A stretch of DNA of 64,000 nucleotides from NCBI GenBank assembly GCA_003971905.1, contig RSEE01000089.1:124001-188000 (forward strand), written 5' to 3'. The notes under the pieces were generated by a model. It was not told where the DNA came from and ran no database searches. It saw only the letters and a list, made by a program, of their open reading frames with translations. Positions 1 through 12,191 of this stretch are shown here, one piece after another. Source of the stretch: Moniliella sp. 'wahieum'. Lineage: Eukaryota > Basidiomycota > Moniliellomycetes > Moniliellales > Moniliellaceae. Made by a program: the position numbers and the translations under genes. Numbering within the stretch: position 1 is the stretch's first letter; the number at the start of each line of letters is the position of its first letter.

Positions 1-2764
1 GAGAGGGGGCTTGCATCCAAAACTTCTTCTGCCCATCACTACAGTCGCCCTCTTCTCCTTTGGCTCCGCTATGCATAGTTCGGTGGTAGATACATACCAC
101 CCTCTCCTATTGCTCGCTGTACTCCAACGCAACAAGCTCGGGGGCTGAAGCTCTGAAGCTCTAAAAAGCTTCAAGCTTCAAGGAAAGAAATATGTGTGTT
201 CTGGTACGTATGTGCACCTGTGACATGTCATGCATCACATATGATACACACCATACATCATGCATCATGTGATGAACTTTGTGGTATGTGGGGCATTCGG
301 CAGGAGATCTCTTGGTGTGGTATAGATCGAATTTTCAGTGACTAGTACAGATAACACACTGTCGCCGTCTCGTCCTTATAAACTGGTGCACTTTCTCCCC
401 ACGCTGCAACACCTCCTTTTTCATCTCTCTTGTTGCCACTTTCTCTCGCTTTGCCACATTCTCTGGTTGCCACAGTCTCTTGCCACACGCCCTTACTAGT
501 ACTCTCCCCGGCAATCCCAAACACACATACGCGGAGTCTCCGCTTTTGGGCCCATCAATTAATGCCTCAAGAAAGGCATAGTATATAGATCCGAGCATGT
601 GTCTCCTTCTCGGTTCTGCGATAGAGAGAGCAACCGTCCAGAAGGCACAATCAATATTAGACGCTGTCCACAGGCGAGATGTGGGGTTGAGGCGACCGTA
701 CGCTTGGGGCCTGGGTCTAGAGCACATCTCAGCGCACCAAATTCATCAACCGTTCGGAAGCACGTTCAAAGTACTCAACGCCGACCCAATTGCCTCACAA
801 CCGAAATTCCCCGCATTCTGAATGATTGATGCGTTGTCGAATGTTGATCTGCTTGATTGTTGCCCTCTCTCTAACAGTGTGATCGATGATCAATACATGA
901 TTCCGCAAGAAGCTCTCAGCTAATCAATGGCATAGGACTGCCTCCCAACGTAGTGATAGCGAACGTCACTACAAGTAAAACGGAGGAGGAACGTGCGCAA
1001 TGTATCAATGGAGGACGACCTGTTTCAAAGAGGTGGCCCGCACACCCATGACCAACGGGGGGGTACTTGTGCCACATGGTTGGTCAGCCGGTCAGTTCTT
1101 CAGTTAATATTAATAGCGTACCTACTCAGAAGGGGTTCGTTTCCTCGTAGTATAAGCATAGCAACGCCTGCCGTATTTGCCTATCAACACCACCACTTGT
1201 ATCTCGCACCCGCTTCTTCAGTATACTTGAAACTCCTCTCTGCTTTATGTTATCTGCATCGTAAAGCCCGTTGTCTCGCTGCATTCTGGCGTACTTGCGT
1301 CGCTACAGTACAACTGCACGCCCAATAAACCTCTGTTGCAGACAGTCTGTGTATACAGAGGCCTGTAATAAGCCCGAGGGGGGGCACCAGCCATAACGCA
1401 CCTTCATGTACCATGCATCTCATGTAGAGTTTGGAAGCGATGTGGGAGAGACGGAGGTCTTCTCCTCAGCTGACAAAGGGGTCCACACTCTGCAGTTCGG
1501 CCGCCGGAGACGAGGAGCGCCCAAGTGCGAGCGGAGATGGGCGAGTGGGTAGATCTGCAGCAGCGCAAAAAAAGGGGGCAGGAGAGGCGAGAGGCATTGA
1601 ACGGGGACGTGTGAACATGTGAACGTTGGACATTTGGATATGCATAGGGGCACCGCGGCAGTGAGGGGGACTCGGAAGAGGTGGCAATGGGCCCAGCGAC
1701 AAGGATGCCGAGTTGACGGCCACGCAAGCTTCAAGCGTTAAAAAGGGAGACGTGAGGTGTGACGTATGACGCGAGGGTTCAGCTGAACGCTGAGCGCTGA
1801 GCGCCGGTGAGCCTCAGCGCGCCTCAGGCCTCAGCGCACAGCGCGTCACCCCAATTCCTGAGGTCGGGGCGGGATGTGTTTTAGCAAATGGGTGTGGGCA
1901 ATCATTTTCGTAGGTTTTACCGCAACTAGTTGATTAGGGTCTCATCGTTGGTTCCTGAGTGGTATTTTCCCGAGGGTCAAGCATGCGGGGCGAGCGCCAA
2001 GGGTCGGATCTGTGCGTTAGTACGGTAGTGGTCCGGTTTGCCTTTAGTATATCACAAGAGGACCCCTGGGGTAATGTAATACGGCGCGTCCGTCTGTATT
2101 ATGTTACGTAGGCATATTATGTCTTGGGGGGTGGCCGGTGGGGGGAAGAGATTGCCAAGGTTGGCGGCATACTAGCCTCTCACCAACAGAGCATAGGGGC
2201 CCTCAGCACCACGTTTTGTGCTCGCAGGCGCGCACTGCCTCCTCATTCCTTCCTTTCCTTTTCTCTCTGTTCCAGTACTAGCTTCTTGTCTCCTTACCAC
2301 CCGCACGCTCTTCACTCTACTACCCGTGGTACCCTCGTCTGTTCATGGCTACCGTCCATTCGCTCGATAGCTTGGAGACCGCGCGCCGAATAGAGTGGTC
2401 TGCATTCACGGCGCGCGCAGCAACGCCAACCCCCCACCGTCAAATCCACAACACAATCTCTACGCTGACGCCGCGTCAACATTCAAACCCCCACCGAGTG
2501 GGTTTAGCATGGCGTCTCTCTCGATGCGCTGTGTGGCCCTCCATCCTATAGGCCACTGTGACATCAAGCTACCAAACTTAACAGAGCTGCCGTCTCCTGA
2601 TCACACCCAGAGCGTTTGTAGTGTGGATCAAAGTCTGCAGAGAACTGGCAGGGAGTAACATGACAATGAGACCTGGAGTCTCCTTTCTGGATCGATGCCA
2701 GCCCCATCCAGCCAACCGGTTAGAGAGCGTGTACAGGCACGCATCCAATCAACAGCTATAAGCG

Positions 2765-2903
2765 TTTGGGCGCATTTGGGCTAAGCGCTTGAGCGCATAT
2801 GGCCAAAAAGCGATTGAGCGCATGTGGTCAAAGCCCTTGAGCGCATGTGGTCAAAACCCTTGAGCGCATGTGGCCAAAGCGCTTAACCTCATGTGGCCAA
2901 AGT
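2765..2903. repeat. 23-bp tandem repeat array
   Basis: Five to six imperfect copies of a unit resembling TTGAGCGCATGTGGTCAAA plus four variable bases run head to tail. Central copies differ at one to three positions and edge copies decay. No open frame spans it. The AGCGCT/GAGCGC core recurs elsewhere in the window's intergenic DNA. Confidence 0.85.
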
Positions 2904-3029
2904 ATCTAAACGTCTAAAGGATTCACTCATTTCGGGGGGATGTGGTCGGCCTAAGCAAAATATCAATTTTTCATGACCGCCCGTGTGGTGCAATCGCACT
3001 AGTGGTGGTGGTGGTGATGATGGCGGTCT

Positions 3030-3430
3030 AATCCAACCAACAACGCTTACAGAGGAAGATCAAGAGCCAGTCCACCAGGGCTAGACTGTGGACAACAACA
3101 ACAAGCAAAACAGAAGCGAGAAAAACAACGGAACTGTTTCTAGAATAGGGGCCTGCTGAAGAGGAAGAGGGACTGGAGGCACGTTGGCCAACACAAACGA
3201 GCCAGTGGTGGTGGATAAATATAACAGTACAACCTTGGCCTTCTCCCGTCAATAACGAGGGCAAGAACGGGTCCGACCTGAAGGACACAATGTTGCTGCT
3301 CTCCATCGCCTTCCGTTCGCGCCCACTGGCACCTCTGCTATACGGGGATGAGTGGTAATATATAGTACTTGCCTGCGTTGCTGGTCAAGTGCAGAAGGGA
3401 TGTCTCCCTTTGATTTTAGATGGTACGGTG
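3030..3430. repeat. Diverged dispersed repeat, copy A
   Basis: This segment is colinear with 43765-44185 in the same orientation. By eye the clearest shared blocks are GCCAGTC-CCACCAGGG, a purine-rich stretch starting AAAACAGA, and CACT-like plus GATGGTAC/GACGGTAC blocks further along, at roughly constant offset. On the minus strand both copies can encode a peptide containing NSSVVF followed by a DWL motif and hydrophobic residues. It may be a degenerate small membrane-protein gene family or a mobile-element remnant. The identity estimate is visual only. Confidence 0.45.
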
Positions 3431-4094
3431 TGGCGGTGCCCAACGTGTTAATGTTGCGCCGTGGGCTTAACACCAGCAAAACACAATCGGCTGGTGTTGT
3501 TAAAAGTACTAATCAGACCAGACACGAGATATAATGAGCGGTATGGAAGTATCGCGCGCGGAGAGATAAGAGGATGGCGGTGGTGGTCACACGACACGCG
3601 AGAGAAGGACATGAAGGCGAGGCGCGCGCGCACGCATGGGCTGTGCCCGCTGCGCATGCTGCGGCCGCCTGGGGGCAAGCTATGTCTCTACGTTGCACGA
3701 CGCGGGCAGCAATATGGTGCCTGCCGAAAATCCGCGTCTTCCTCCTAAGCAACACGGCTGGCCAAAGTGCCGAGAATGGTGGTCACGTGATTGTTTTCGG
3801 CCGGTGCGCGCAAGAGAACTGGCAATTGTGGTTGCCTCGCAGTCTCCTCGCAGCGCGCACCAGCCAATGTCGTTTCGACAGCAGCAATAACGCCTAACGG
3901 CTGTGGGCCAGGCCTTCTCGTTTCTTCATCGAACCGAGGCGACGGCAGGCAGAGAGGGAAACCATACAGTGAGGAGCTAACCCACGCGTTCTCTGGCTTC
4001 CTTCTCTACGCTCCTACGTTACGCCAGTGCCACCGCCAGTCTCCCACCGGAGGCCGACGGTGGTGGTGGTGGTGGCACCGCCCAGCGGCTAGCG

Positions 4095-4102
4095 TATATA
4101 TA
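4095..4102 (+). promoter_or_regulatory. Candidate TATA box
   Basis: A TATATATA run lies about 65 bases upstream of the ATG at 4168, a reasonable core-promoter spacing for a fungal gene. Assignment rests on sequence and position only. Confidence 0.45.
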
Positions 4103-4167
4103 GGAACACTGCTCCGAGCAAGTGTACTTCCACCCCCATCATCTAACTCCTCCCCCATCCACTCACT

Positions 4168-5188
4168 ATGGCTACCAGTCCCCCCCCACCGCCGCAGCCA
4201 CGCCCAGCCACGCCAGTCTGGTGGTCAACGAGGTCTTCATTGCCGTTTACGCCTTGGTCTTCTTGGGCGCTTTGTTCAACGTGTTCAGACATGGCATTTA
4301 CCGCAAGGTCGGGTTCATTTTCCTGCTTGTCTTTGCGGCTTGTACGTCACCCCCTCTGCCCCCATCCGTGCTTCGTACCAATTCTGACGACCTACTGGTC
4401 TACTTTCTTTCTCACCATTAGGTCGACTGGTCGGAAACATTTTGATGATTGTGGCTCATGGAAACCACTACCACAACAGTGGGATCATCATTGCGGGTTC
4501 GGTTCTGCAAACCTTGGGTACACTTGGATTATCCTTCCGACTTTGATCTTTTACTTGCGCGCGACCGAGCCAGACGCGGCCTGTTCTCAGGAAAGGGCCT
4601 TATCAAAGAACTGGCGGGAGGAATTCTGATTAGCTTGTTCACTGGTCACTTCCACCTCTTGCTCGTCAAGATCCTCCATGCTCTCAACGTACTTGGCCTG
4701 ATCCTGCTCATTGTCGGGTTCACCAGCATGTCCTTCCCCTTACCCACTTGCCCGTCACCGCCCGCGCGGGGGATGTGGTCTTGGCCGTGGTGACGGGCTT
4801 GCTCATTGCGCTGACAGCGTGGCAACTCGTCATGGACCTTCTCGTGAACAGCAACAGTCCATGACGGCACCCCGCCAGAAGGAGCGTACGATGCTGCTCT
4901 GGTTCATTGCAGCTGCCTTGCCCTTCATGGCGGTGCGTGTGGTGTACGTGGCGATCAAGGCGTTTTCCTCCGACCCGATCTCGGGCTCGATCGCGGTACG
5001 AACGGTGCTGGAGTACGTGATGGAGATTGTGGCAGTGAGTGTATTTGGTCATGGGCGTCATGATTGGTGCTGGTACGAGCGATTATCGTGATGATCGCCA
5101 TTTGTACGACCATGACTTGGAGGAACGCGGAGATAGCGTCCAGCTGGTGAAGCATGACACTCATGATGCACCAGGCTACCCCGCTTAA
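4168..5188 (+). CDS. DUF7702-like multi-pass membrane protein (frame-disrupted)
   Basis: This is a fungal integral membrane protein of unknown function, resembling the DUF7702 family. Hydrophobic segments appear in order: VFIAVYALVFLGALFNVF, VGFIFLLVFAAC, an NILMIVAHG stretch, LAGGILISLF, VLGLILLIVGF, VVTGLLIALTAW and LLWFIAAALPFMAVRV. The tail is polar and acidic and ends near 5188. The intron at about 4350-4421 has donor GTACGTC and acceptor TTAG. The ATG at 4168 reaches the conserved LVVNEVF frame only if the eight-C run at about 4179-4186 is really nine. At least three more frame changes follow (near 4530, 4750 and 5045). The number of breaks leaves real decay possible, but neighbouring genes show the same error type. 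Confidence 0.6.
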
Positions 5189-5914
5189 CACATCTTTTCC
5201 GTGATGGGACGACCCACATACTGTACTGCGGTAGGATCATTTCGAGTACGATGAAATGCCACTATTTGAAACAGGACAGTTCCCCCCCCCTTCCCCCTCT
5301 CTTCCCATAGGTCCTTGACTCGGCAATCGCACCTATGTACTCGCTAAGGCGTCTGTTTCATCAGGTATCTTGTCCTCCAGCCATATCGTAAGGGGATACA
5401 CATGAGGTAACAATTGTTGAGTATATCGGTCCACACCTGTGCTGATTATACTCATCAACAATTAACTATCATACTACAGTACGCTGTCTCAGGAAGATGA
5501 CATATGTAATGCACTTGCTAACTGACTTGAGGGGGGAGATTAGGGGATGTGATGGATGATAAACGCATTTTCGGTAATCGAGGTCTGTGGATTGAAGGTA
5601 CATTCACTGGGGGCGCAGCTATTGAGCCTTTTATTAGTATGCCCACTGTCGAGGGGAGTGAGGGTAGTGAACTGAGCATTGCCCCTCGCGGTACACAGAT
5701 AAGGAAAGAGGGCACACTGATTGGGTCCCATAACAGGGAGGCAGAAGCGTCAGCTACTCGCCCAGAGGGCCGCGGCTGGTATTACCGCAGATACGTTATC
5801 GCGGTACGCACTGGGGGGGGAGGAAGAAGGTCCATGAGGAGAAGATGAGAGGAAGATGGAGGGAATCACAATGAGGGGGCGCAAAAGGAAGTTCGGAGAG
5901 GCCCCAGGCCTCTC
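5189..5914. other. Intergenic region, convergent 3' ends
   Basis: The region lies between the 3' ends of the DUF7702-like gene (+) and the permease (-). It is moderately T-rich after 5250 and has a C10 run near 5281. An open frame of 99 codons near 5549 has no recognisable family and coding-like features are absent. I see no RNA gene. Confidence 0.6.
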
Positions 5915-8345
5915 TTAGGCCCAAAGGAACGTGATCCACTTTTTCCACGCTGGCTGTGGGGGATCGGGGGGTTCTGGGTTGTCGACAAATTGGATGAGCC
6001 AAGGCCGGATGGGCACTTCGGAAAGGGGAGTCCAGTCCCATCCGCTCCAGATTACCTGGTACCCAACCAACAGAGCCAGATCAAACAGCGGACACGCATA
6101 TGCAGACACGAGCGTTTCCGCCTTGAAGTGGTGGGGGATGAAAATAGAATAGCCACCGGTAGAAGAAAAAGCACGCACCCAATCAGCCCAAACCAGGCTG
6201 TGTAGGGTTGTCCCCACGTCGCCCATGGTAGCTCGGAACGAGGGATGGATTGGCTGCGCATGCCGTAGTACACTTGCAGACAATTGATGTTGATCACGCC
6301 CCAGGTCCAGAGGATGCCAGACGAGCTAAATGACACGGCCCACTGGAACACTTTTTCTGCCGTCTCTGTAACTGACATGTAGGACATGGCAATCCACATG
6401 CAGATAAACAGTACAGCCACGTACGGAACGCCCCACCGATGTACCCGTAAAAAGATCTCGGGTGCGTTCCCATCTTGAGCGAGGCAAATCAAGCTACGGG
6501 AACCGTTGAGGATCAGCGAGTCAGCCGCGGACCAGGCCGAGATGAGAATGCCGGCGTTAATCACCGACTCCAACGCTTTCCACCCGGCGCGATGGGCGGC
6601 GACAACAAACGGGGATCGAGACGTGATGAGAGGGTCGTTGGACGCAACCACCAACCCAACAAAAAAGCAAATGCTGAGGTAACAACAGAAAATCCGTACA
6701 AACACACGTTTCGTTGCCTTTCTCATGCCTCGCCGGGGGGTGCTGGTCTCGGCCACCAGCAAGGAAATGGCTTCGCAATTGGCATACGAGTAGAGACTGG
6801 CAATCGTTGCGCTCCAGTACCCGGCAAACCGTCCGGCGGATCCACTTACAATGTGTTCCGCCGTGGGCCCTGGGTCGTGCCAAAAGTGGAAACCAAGACG
6901 CGGGCCAGCACCGGCACCGAGGTCAATGCAGAGACACACGATGATGACGCCAATAACCATGATCAGCTTGACTAAGGCAAAGTAGAACTCGGTCTCGGCC
7001 CAGGCTCGTACCACTAGACCAGGTCAGCACATCCATCCATCCATCCATCCATCCATCCATCCATCCAACCACTCATTCCCCCCACGTTAGAAAAAAGTGC
7101 GTACCAAAAATGTTGGTGGCGACAATGGCCAAGCCGAGGATGGTGACAAAGATGGCGGGAGATAGATTGGTCCAGAACTGAATCAGAACGGCACAACTCG
7201 TCACCTCGCCCGCGCAGGCAATCGCATTGTAGATCACGAGGTTCCAGCCTGTTGCAAAGCCCAAACTGGAGGAACTGAATACGGACGAGTGACGGGCATA
7301 AGCACCTGTAACTGGGGCTAGTGTTGTGACCTCCCCCAACGACAACATGGTCGCTGCCACGACCAGACCCGAGGTAAGATAAGCAAGCAAAAGCAAGAGC
7401 GGACCACACCATGAGAGTGTCCTTCCTAGGTTGAGCCATACTCCCACCCCAATCGTCCCTGTCAAAGCGATCATTTGCACACTGCAACCCGAAGAAAGCA
7501 ACGGCCAGAGTCCTAGGTTAGCTACATTTGCAAAATGCATGTCGGAAGGGGGGAAGGGTAGAAGGGACGCAGCACAGAGCAGAGGAGGTAAACGTACTGT
7601 CGTTGTTGGACGCCAGTCCTCAAGCCATCTTCACGGAAGAACTTGTCGCGTGCAGGCGAGTCGACACGGGTAAGGTCGCCATAATCCTTCTTGGGACCCG
7701 CATAGCGGTCCACGGTATCCTCCCAAGCTTGGCCAAGCGGGCTCGGAGCAGAAGAGGGCCCCGCTTCTGGCTGGCCTCGCTCCAGATCAAAGGGGGTCTG
7801 AATGGGACCATGCAGTTTGACTGGCGAGAGCCACGTGTCGCTTTCGGCATTGACAGAGCGTTTGTCCGACTCGGTGTAATTCGGCGGCTCGAGGGTCATC
7901 GATAGAGATTTCATGCGGGACGCGTTGGTCGGGCTGCGCCACAGAGGCGGCTCGGTCTCCTCGTGCTCGGGGATGGTCTCAAACCCGGTGTAGTTCTTTT
8001 CGTACTCATGGGACAGAGGCAGGTGAGGACTTTGGTCCAGCCCACGCGAAAAGGGAGGGGGGACGCCTGGGTTGTACCCATACCCTTCGGTGGTGAAAGC
8101 CAAGGGGGGGAGATGGGCTTGCGACGGATCGGGTTGAGCGAAGTGGGTGGAGGGCGCAAGTTCGGACAGGTCAAGCTCGAGTTGCTCAGGATGGTCCAGG
8201 TGCTCATCCGATGGTCCGAGGGTGGGGTCGTGCAGCGGGCCTTGGAGCACGGCGAGCGGGAAGGCGCCCTGGAAGGGGCGGGCGGGGTGCCAAAGTCAGC
8301 CGCCGTGTCCCGACTGCGGCGGCGGAAGCGGGGCAGGGTGGGCAT
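5915..8345 (-). CDS. Amino-acid permease (YAT/APC superfamily)
   Basis: A plasma-membrane amino-acid:proton symporter of the fungal YAT family. A hydrophilic N-terminal tail of roughly 240 residues precedes the family signature RHVQMIALTGTIGVGVW. Later come NLVIYNAIACAGE, the YANCEAISLLVAE segment and about twelve hydrophobic segments. The tail ends near PQPAWKKWITFLWA. Introns lie at 7482-7597 (donor GTACGT, acceptor TTGCAG) and 7014-7104 (acceptor TCTAG). Splicing rebuilds the conserved R-H-V-Q-M and N-I-F-V-V-R joints. Frame changes near 6165 and in the N-terminal tail near 8265 look like single-base errors. The ATG at 8345 is my best start; the N-terminal 40 residues are uncertain. Substrate specificity cannot be read from sequence. 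Confidence 0.85.
7031..7067. repeat. (ATCC)n microsatellite inside a permease intron
   Basis: About nine perfect tetranucleotide copies lie within the 91-base second intron of the permease, between donor and branch region. It is probably length-polymorphic. Confidence 0.9.
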
Positions 8346-8379
8346 GGGGGCGATGGGAGGGGTGACCTGGCGGCGCCCG

Positions 8380-8463
8380 GTGCGGAAGGTGGTGCGGAAG
8401 GTGGTGCGGAAGGTGGTGCGGAAGGTGGTGCGGAAGGTGGTGCAGAAGGTGGTGCAGAAGGTG
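8380..8463. repeat. 12-bp minisatellite, seven copies
   Basis: Seven head-to-tail copies of GTGCGGAAGGTG occur; the last two carry GTGCAG. The array lies just upstream of the proposed permease ATG. All three minus-strand frames are open (SAPP, HHLP and FRTT repeats), so openness is not evidence of translation. Confidence 0.9.
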
Positions 8464-10165
8464 GGGGACGAGGTGGTGGGGCGGAGATGCGAGCGGGATG
8501 CACCTCGCAGCGGGCAGCTTGGCGGTGGAGCAGAGCGCAAAACAGGCGCCACCCCCATGGATGGCAGCAGGCGCGGGGGCAGTGGAGATGCGGCTGGTAG
8601 CACTGCGCTGCAGCGGACTGCGGGCTGCGCTGAGCTGCACGGGGACAGCGCCTGCGGTGCAATCCGCGTTGCATGTGGTGCACAGTGCCCCATGCATGTG
8701 CTTGTGCATGTGCTTGTGCTTGTGCATATGCATGCGCCAGGTCCGTCCTGCCGCGGCCTAGTCTGCGCCACGGCACAGCCAGGCTCTGTCCCCCGTGTGT
8801 GTCTGTGCCTGGTCTGGGGCACAGGCAGCACAGGCAGCACGACAGCTAGCGCAGCACGCACCCCCTCCAGTAGCTCGCGTGTGTGACATCTGACCGGTGA
8901 CGCTGCTGGGCGAGGCTTGGCACTGCCCCTGTCCCCTGCCTGGCTCCAATCGGCCATCTGCAATCTTTTAATCAGGCCGCAGCGCACGGCGGCGGGGCAG
9001 TGGCGTAAGCAGGCAAGCCACCCGCCCCGCATGGCCTGCATGCATCATGCATGACAGGCATCACACGACTCTCGACCCAGGCGAACGCATCAGAGTGCCT
9101 TTGATTGTTGTTAGCGCCACACGCGGAGGGTCACCGGTCACCGGTCAGGGCTCCCTTCTTGTGGCAATGCACGAGAGGCGGATGACGCTGACGCAGAGGA
9201 CGACCATGTGGCCATGAGACCATGCGATGATCGAGCGTCTGAGCGGAGACCAGAGGCCAGAGACGCTCGCTCAGGAACTATAGGAACACGTATTTTTGTC
9301 CTCCACCCACACATCTTATTGCCGAGCGATGAGAGTAGAAATGCCCAAGTTGGCAGAGCAGGATGCCGCTATATCGGGGAAGACATGGCTAAGCAAGGGA
9401 TTGTTCAGGCAGGGCACCCTTGGTGTGCGGCCAAAGAAGTTGCTCGGTTCAGAAGTTGATGCGCTGCACCCCCCATTGTACAAGTCAAACCGCTGTAGCC
9501 ATCCGTAATACCGCTGTCGGACACAACCCGTCTGAGAAGACTTCAATTGGCCTACACACAATTTTGTATTGGACGTTGACTTGGAAAAGAGAAACGGAGG
9601 ATGATCAGGATCCGAGAAGCTGTTGGGCCACACACAACGCGCCGGTTGACAGCTCCACCAGCCCCGCATGCCTCATTCTGAGAGCCACTGTCGGCGTGGT
9701 GCGCGCCAATCCGATTTTAACTCACATGTCACATAGCTCGTGGAGATGACCGACTAAGTTGTCTTCAGTCATCCGGTTACTCAGTCCCTTTCCCTCATTC
9801 TGTCGGGACCGGGCCTCATTCTGTCGGCGAGCGGCCTCAATATCAGCACATTGGACGGTAATCGGTTGACCAACGTAAACAACGGAGCATCCATCCGTCT
9901 TGTTGGAAGGCTCACAGGTGATAGGTTTCCTAATACAAGGTCCGTTTGGGTCGTAAGCACCTAGGCCCCCTTGACACACAGCTGTATGTGCTACGTCGAA
10001 AATAATATCCTAAACCACATTATGATGCATGGCACACACGCCAAAAGTCTCCAGCGTTCGACAAAAAACAACGTTGATTTTGATTGAATCAATACCACAC
10101 ACGACGTATCACTTCGCTCAGAACAGTTGCTCTACGCATGGCGGTTCCCCAGGAGCAAGACGTAA
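8464..10165. other. Intergenic region between permease and GUP1
   Basis: It holds the upstream region of the permease and the 3' flank of GUP1. A GTGCATGTGCTTGTGCATG dinucleotide-like stretch lies at 8690-8735, and a TGCATGCATCATGCATGACA palindromic cluster at about 9037-9057. Long open frames here follow compositional bias and show no family motif. I see no RNA gene. Confidence 0.55.
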
Positions 10166-12191
10166 TTAAAACTTGCGTTTGATGCCCTGCCTTTCTTCTT
10201 CGGCACGGTATTCGAACCTGAGGACAAGAATGTCAGTCTTCCTTCTTGCCATTGCCATCCGCACGAGGTAGAGAGCGGGGGAGGGGGGGAGGGGGACGTA
10301 CATGACCTGAATACCAATGAAGAGTCCGCAATCGTACCAGCAAAGAAGAGCCAGCCGACCAGGATCCCAAAATCTGGTGCCAAAGATACTTGATCCCATC
10401 CATACCAATCACAAAGCCCACCAGGTTGGCCGTCATCATCATCAGCACGTTGCCCACAGCGCCAAAGGCGGCCAAGTGCCGGAACCAAGGATAGCGACCA
10501 TACTTTTTTGCTGGCAGCAGTGACGTGGCTGCCACCTCAGGGATTACAAAGAGCGTCACAAGCCACGCCCAAGTAAGGAGGGTGAGACTGAGGTCGTGCC
10601 AGAGGGCGACAAAGTGAATACCAACAAGGTAGCCAGAACGGAGGCGAGTGGTCCATGATGGTTGCCTCCGACAGGATGTAATGTAGCGCACAACCCATTG
10701 GTTGTAGGAACGGTGCCAGGAACGCCAAAAGCCCAGTGGAGTAATTGTTGGCCATACAGCGAACCATATTTTCCGGTGGATCCACCTGGTCCAGCAGCGC
10801 CCACAGAAAAGAACCGCCAAGGAATCAGTAGCTTGAGCCACACGGTAATTAAGCTCCAAAAGCCAATCATGCTCAGCTGCATGGGTGTCCCCGTGCCACG
10901 CTCGTGCATCCTGATGGCACCCACATACATAAAATGAAGAATGAACTCCATCATCAGGAAGCAGACGATAAACCGCACAATGTATCGCACTTGCACTCCG
11001 AGGCCAATCCGAGGAGGGCGGTGTAGTTGGTGCAGCCAGTCGTTGAATGTCATGATCGGACCGGCGACGAAGAGCGGCGGGTAGAAGATATAGAGAAGGA
11101 AGTTGCCATAGCTGTATTGGTTGAGTTTATGGGCTTGGCTGGCACGCGCACGGGTACTGTCCAACGGACCAGATGCATGGGAGTCACCCACTTCGCCCTT
11201 TTGGACCGCTTGCACGGCCCAGTGGTAGTCGAACAAACGAGACAAGGCGGAGCATGGTGATGTTGTAATTAATCTGCCAGCGAGTGAGGATTCCCGTATG
11301 TCGTTCCTAGGGGATGAGAAACAGTGTTAGAAAAAGAGGTGCATGCTTTAGTGGGGAAGGAGTGGGCGCACCAAAAGAGCAAAGAGTGACCCGTACTGGG
11401 CGAGGGGGATACCATTAAAATAGTGCACCAGGTAGAGGGTCAAGATGTTAAACGTCCATATCACAGTTGGGTAAGAAAGCGGTGGCCAGCCAAGTGCTTG
11501 GCTAGGAGGTAATTGCAGCTACAGCAGGCAGCAATTTCCACACGTTGGTCCCATGCGACACGAGCAGGTACACGGAAGAGAAAAGCGCGAGAAAGACCCT
11601 CCTTCCTGGACGATGGTTGGGAGAAGGAGATGACAGGGCAGCATCGTTGTCCCCCTGGCTGGTGGATGCAAGAGGCGCAAAGCGCCTCTATTACCGCCTG
11701 CCGAGAGTCGGCGCGATACAAACTCGACCAGGAAGGAGAGAGTGAGGTACCCTACGCTGAGCCCCACCAAGACCGGAATTGCGTCGCGAAAGGTACGGTA
11801 TTGAAAGTCGGAATTGTCGCGCTTACGGCCTGCCATCCATCCTGGGACGAGATAATGGGCGTACTCGTGTAGTGCTCGTTGCTCTCTTGGCTCAACTGCA
11901 TGGGCACATACCATGTACGGGAACACAACGGCAAACGCCAGGGCATAAAAGTAGAACTCAGGTGTGCCCCGCGGTGGGGGGGAGACGGTGGCGTGGACGC
12001 GGTAGACACTGCAGATGAAGCTAGGGCTGACGTGGCGTGCTCTGGGTACCTGCGTCGTTGAGGTTGACCGTTAGGCGGACGAGGTTAGCACGGATCCGCG
12101 CAGCACAGTCGGAGGAGTGGGTGAGTCGGCGTGTGGTGGATGCGCCCGAGGGCGGATAGGATGGTGACGCAGCGGAAGAGTGTGCGTCCAT
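10166..12191 (-). CDS. GUP1: GUP1-like membrane-bound O-acyltransferase
   Basis: An ER multi-pass MBOAT enzyme. In yeast Gup1 remodels GPI anchors by adding a long acyl chain. Diagnostic segments in order are [87 protein letters not shown], the [18 protein letters not shown] segment with the catalytic-type histidine, and the C-terminal [16 protein letters not shown]. The last intron is 10218-10301 and joins QVM to FEYR. Another at about 11307-11381 has donor GTGCGC and acceptor CCCTAG. Six or more frame changes interrupt the coding sequence although similarity continues. The start at 12191 (MDAHSS) is the first in-frame ATG of the low-complexity N terminus and is uncertain. Confidence 0.9.

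Larger units (their letters stand above)
1..4094. other. Gene-free, repeat-bearing intergenic region
   Basis: I recognise no protein here. All open frames are short, overlap in several frames and lack family motifs. The region holds an ATGCATCATG-rich palindromic stretch near 225-275, an AGCGCTGAGC-type word cluster near 1785-1850, a 23-bp tandem array at 2765-2903 and one copy of a diverged dispersed repeat at 3030-3430. A subtelomeric or gene-poor region is possible, but no telomere repeat is visible. Confidence 0.6.

Noticed and set aside
2765-2903. CRISPR-like array
   Set aside because: Units are contiguous with no spacers, and the genome is eukaryotic.
3030-3430. Intact transposon
   Set aside because: No transposase or reverse-transcriptase motif, terminal inverted repeat or target-site duplication is visible around either copy.
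7963-8886. 307-codon plus-strand open frame with repeated VRKV
   Set aside because: It is antisense to the permease N terminus and driven by the 12-bp minisatellite, which is open in many frames.
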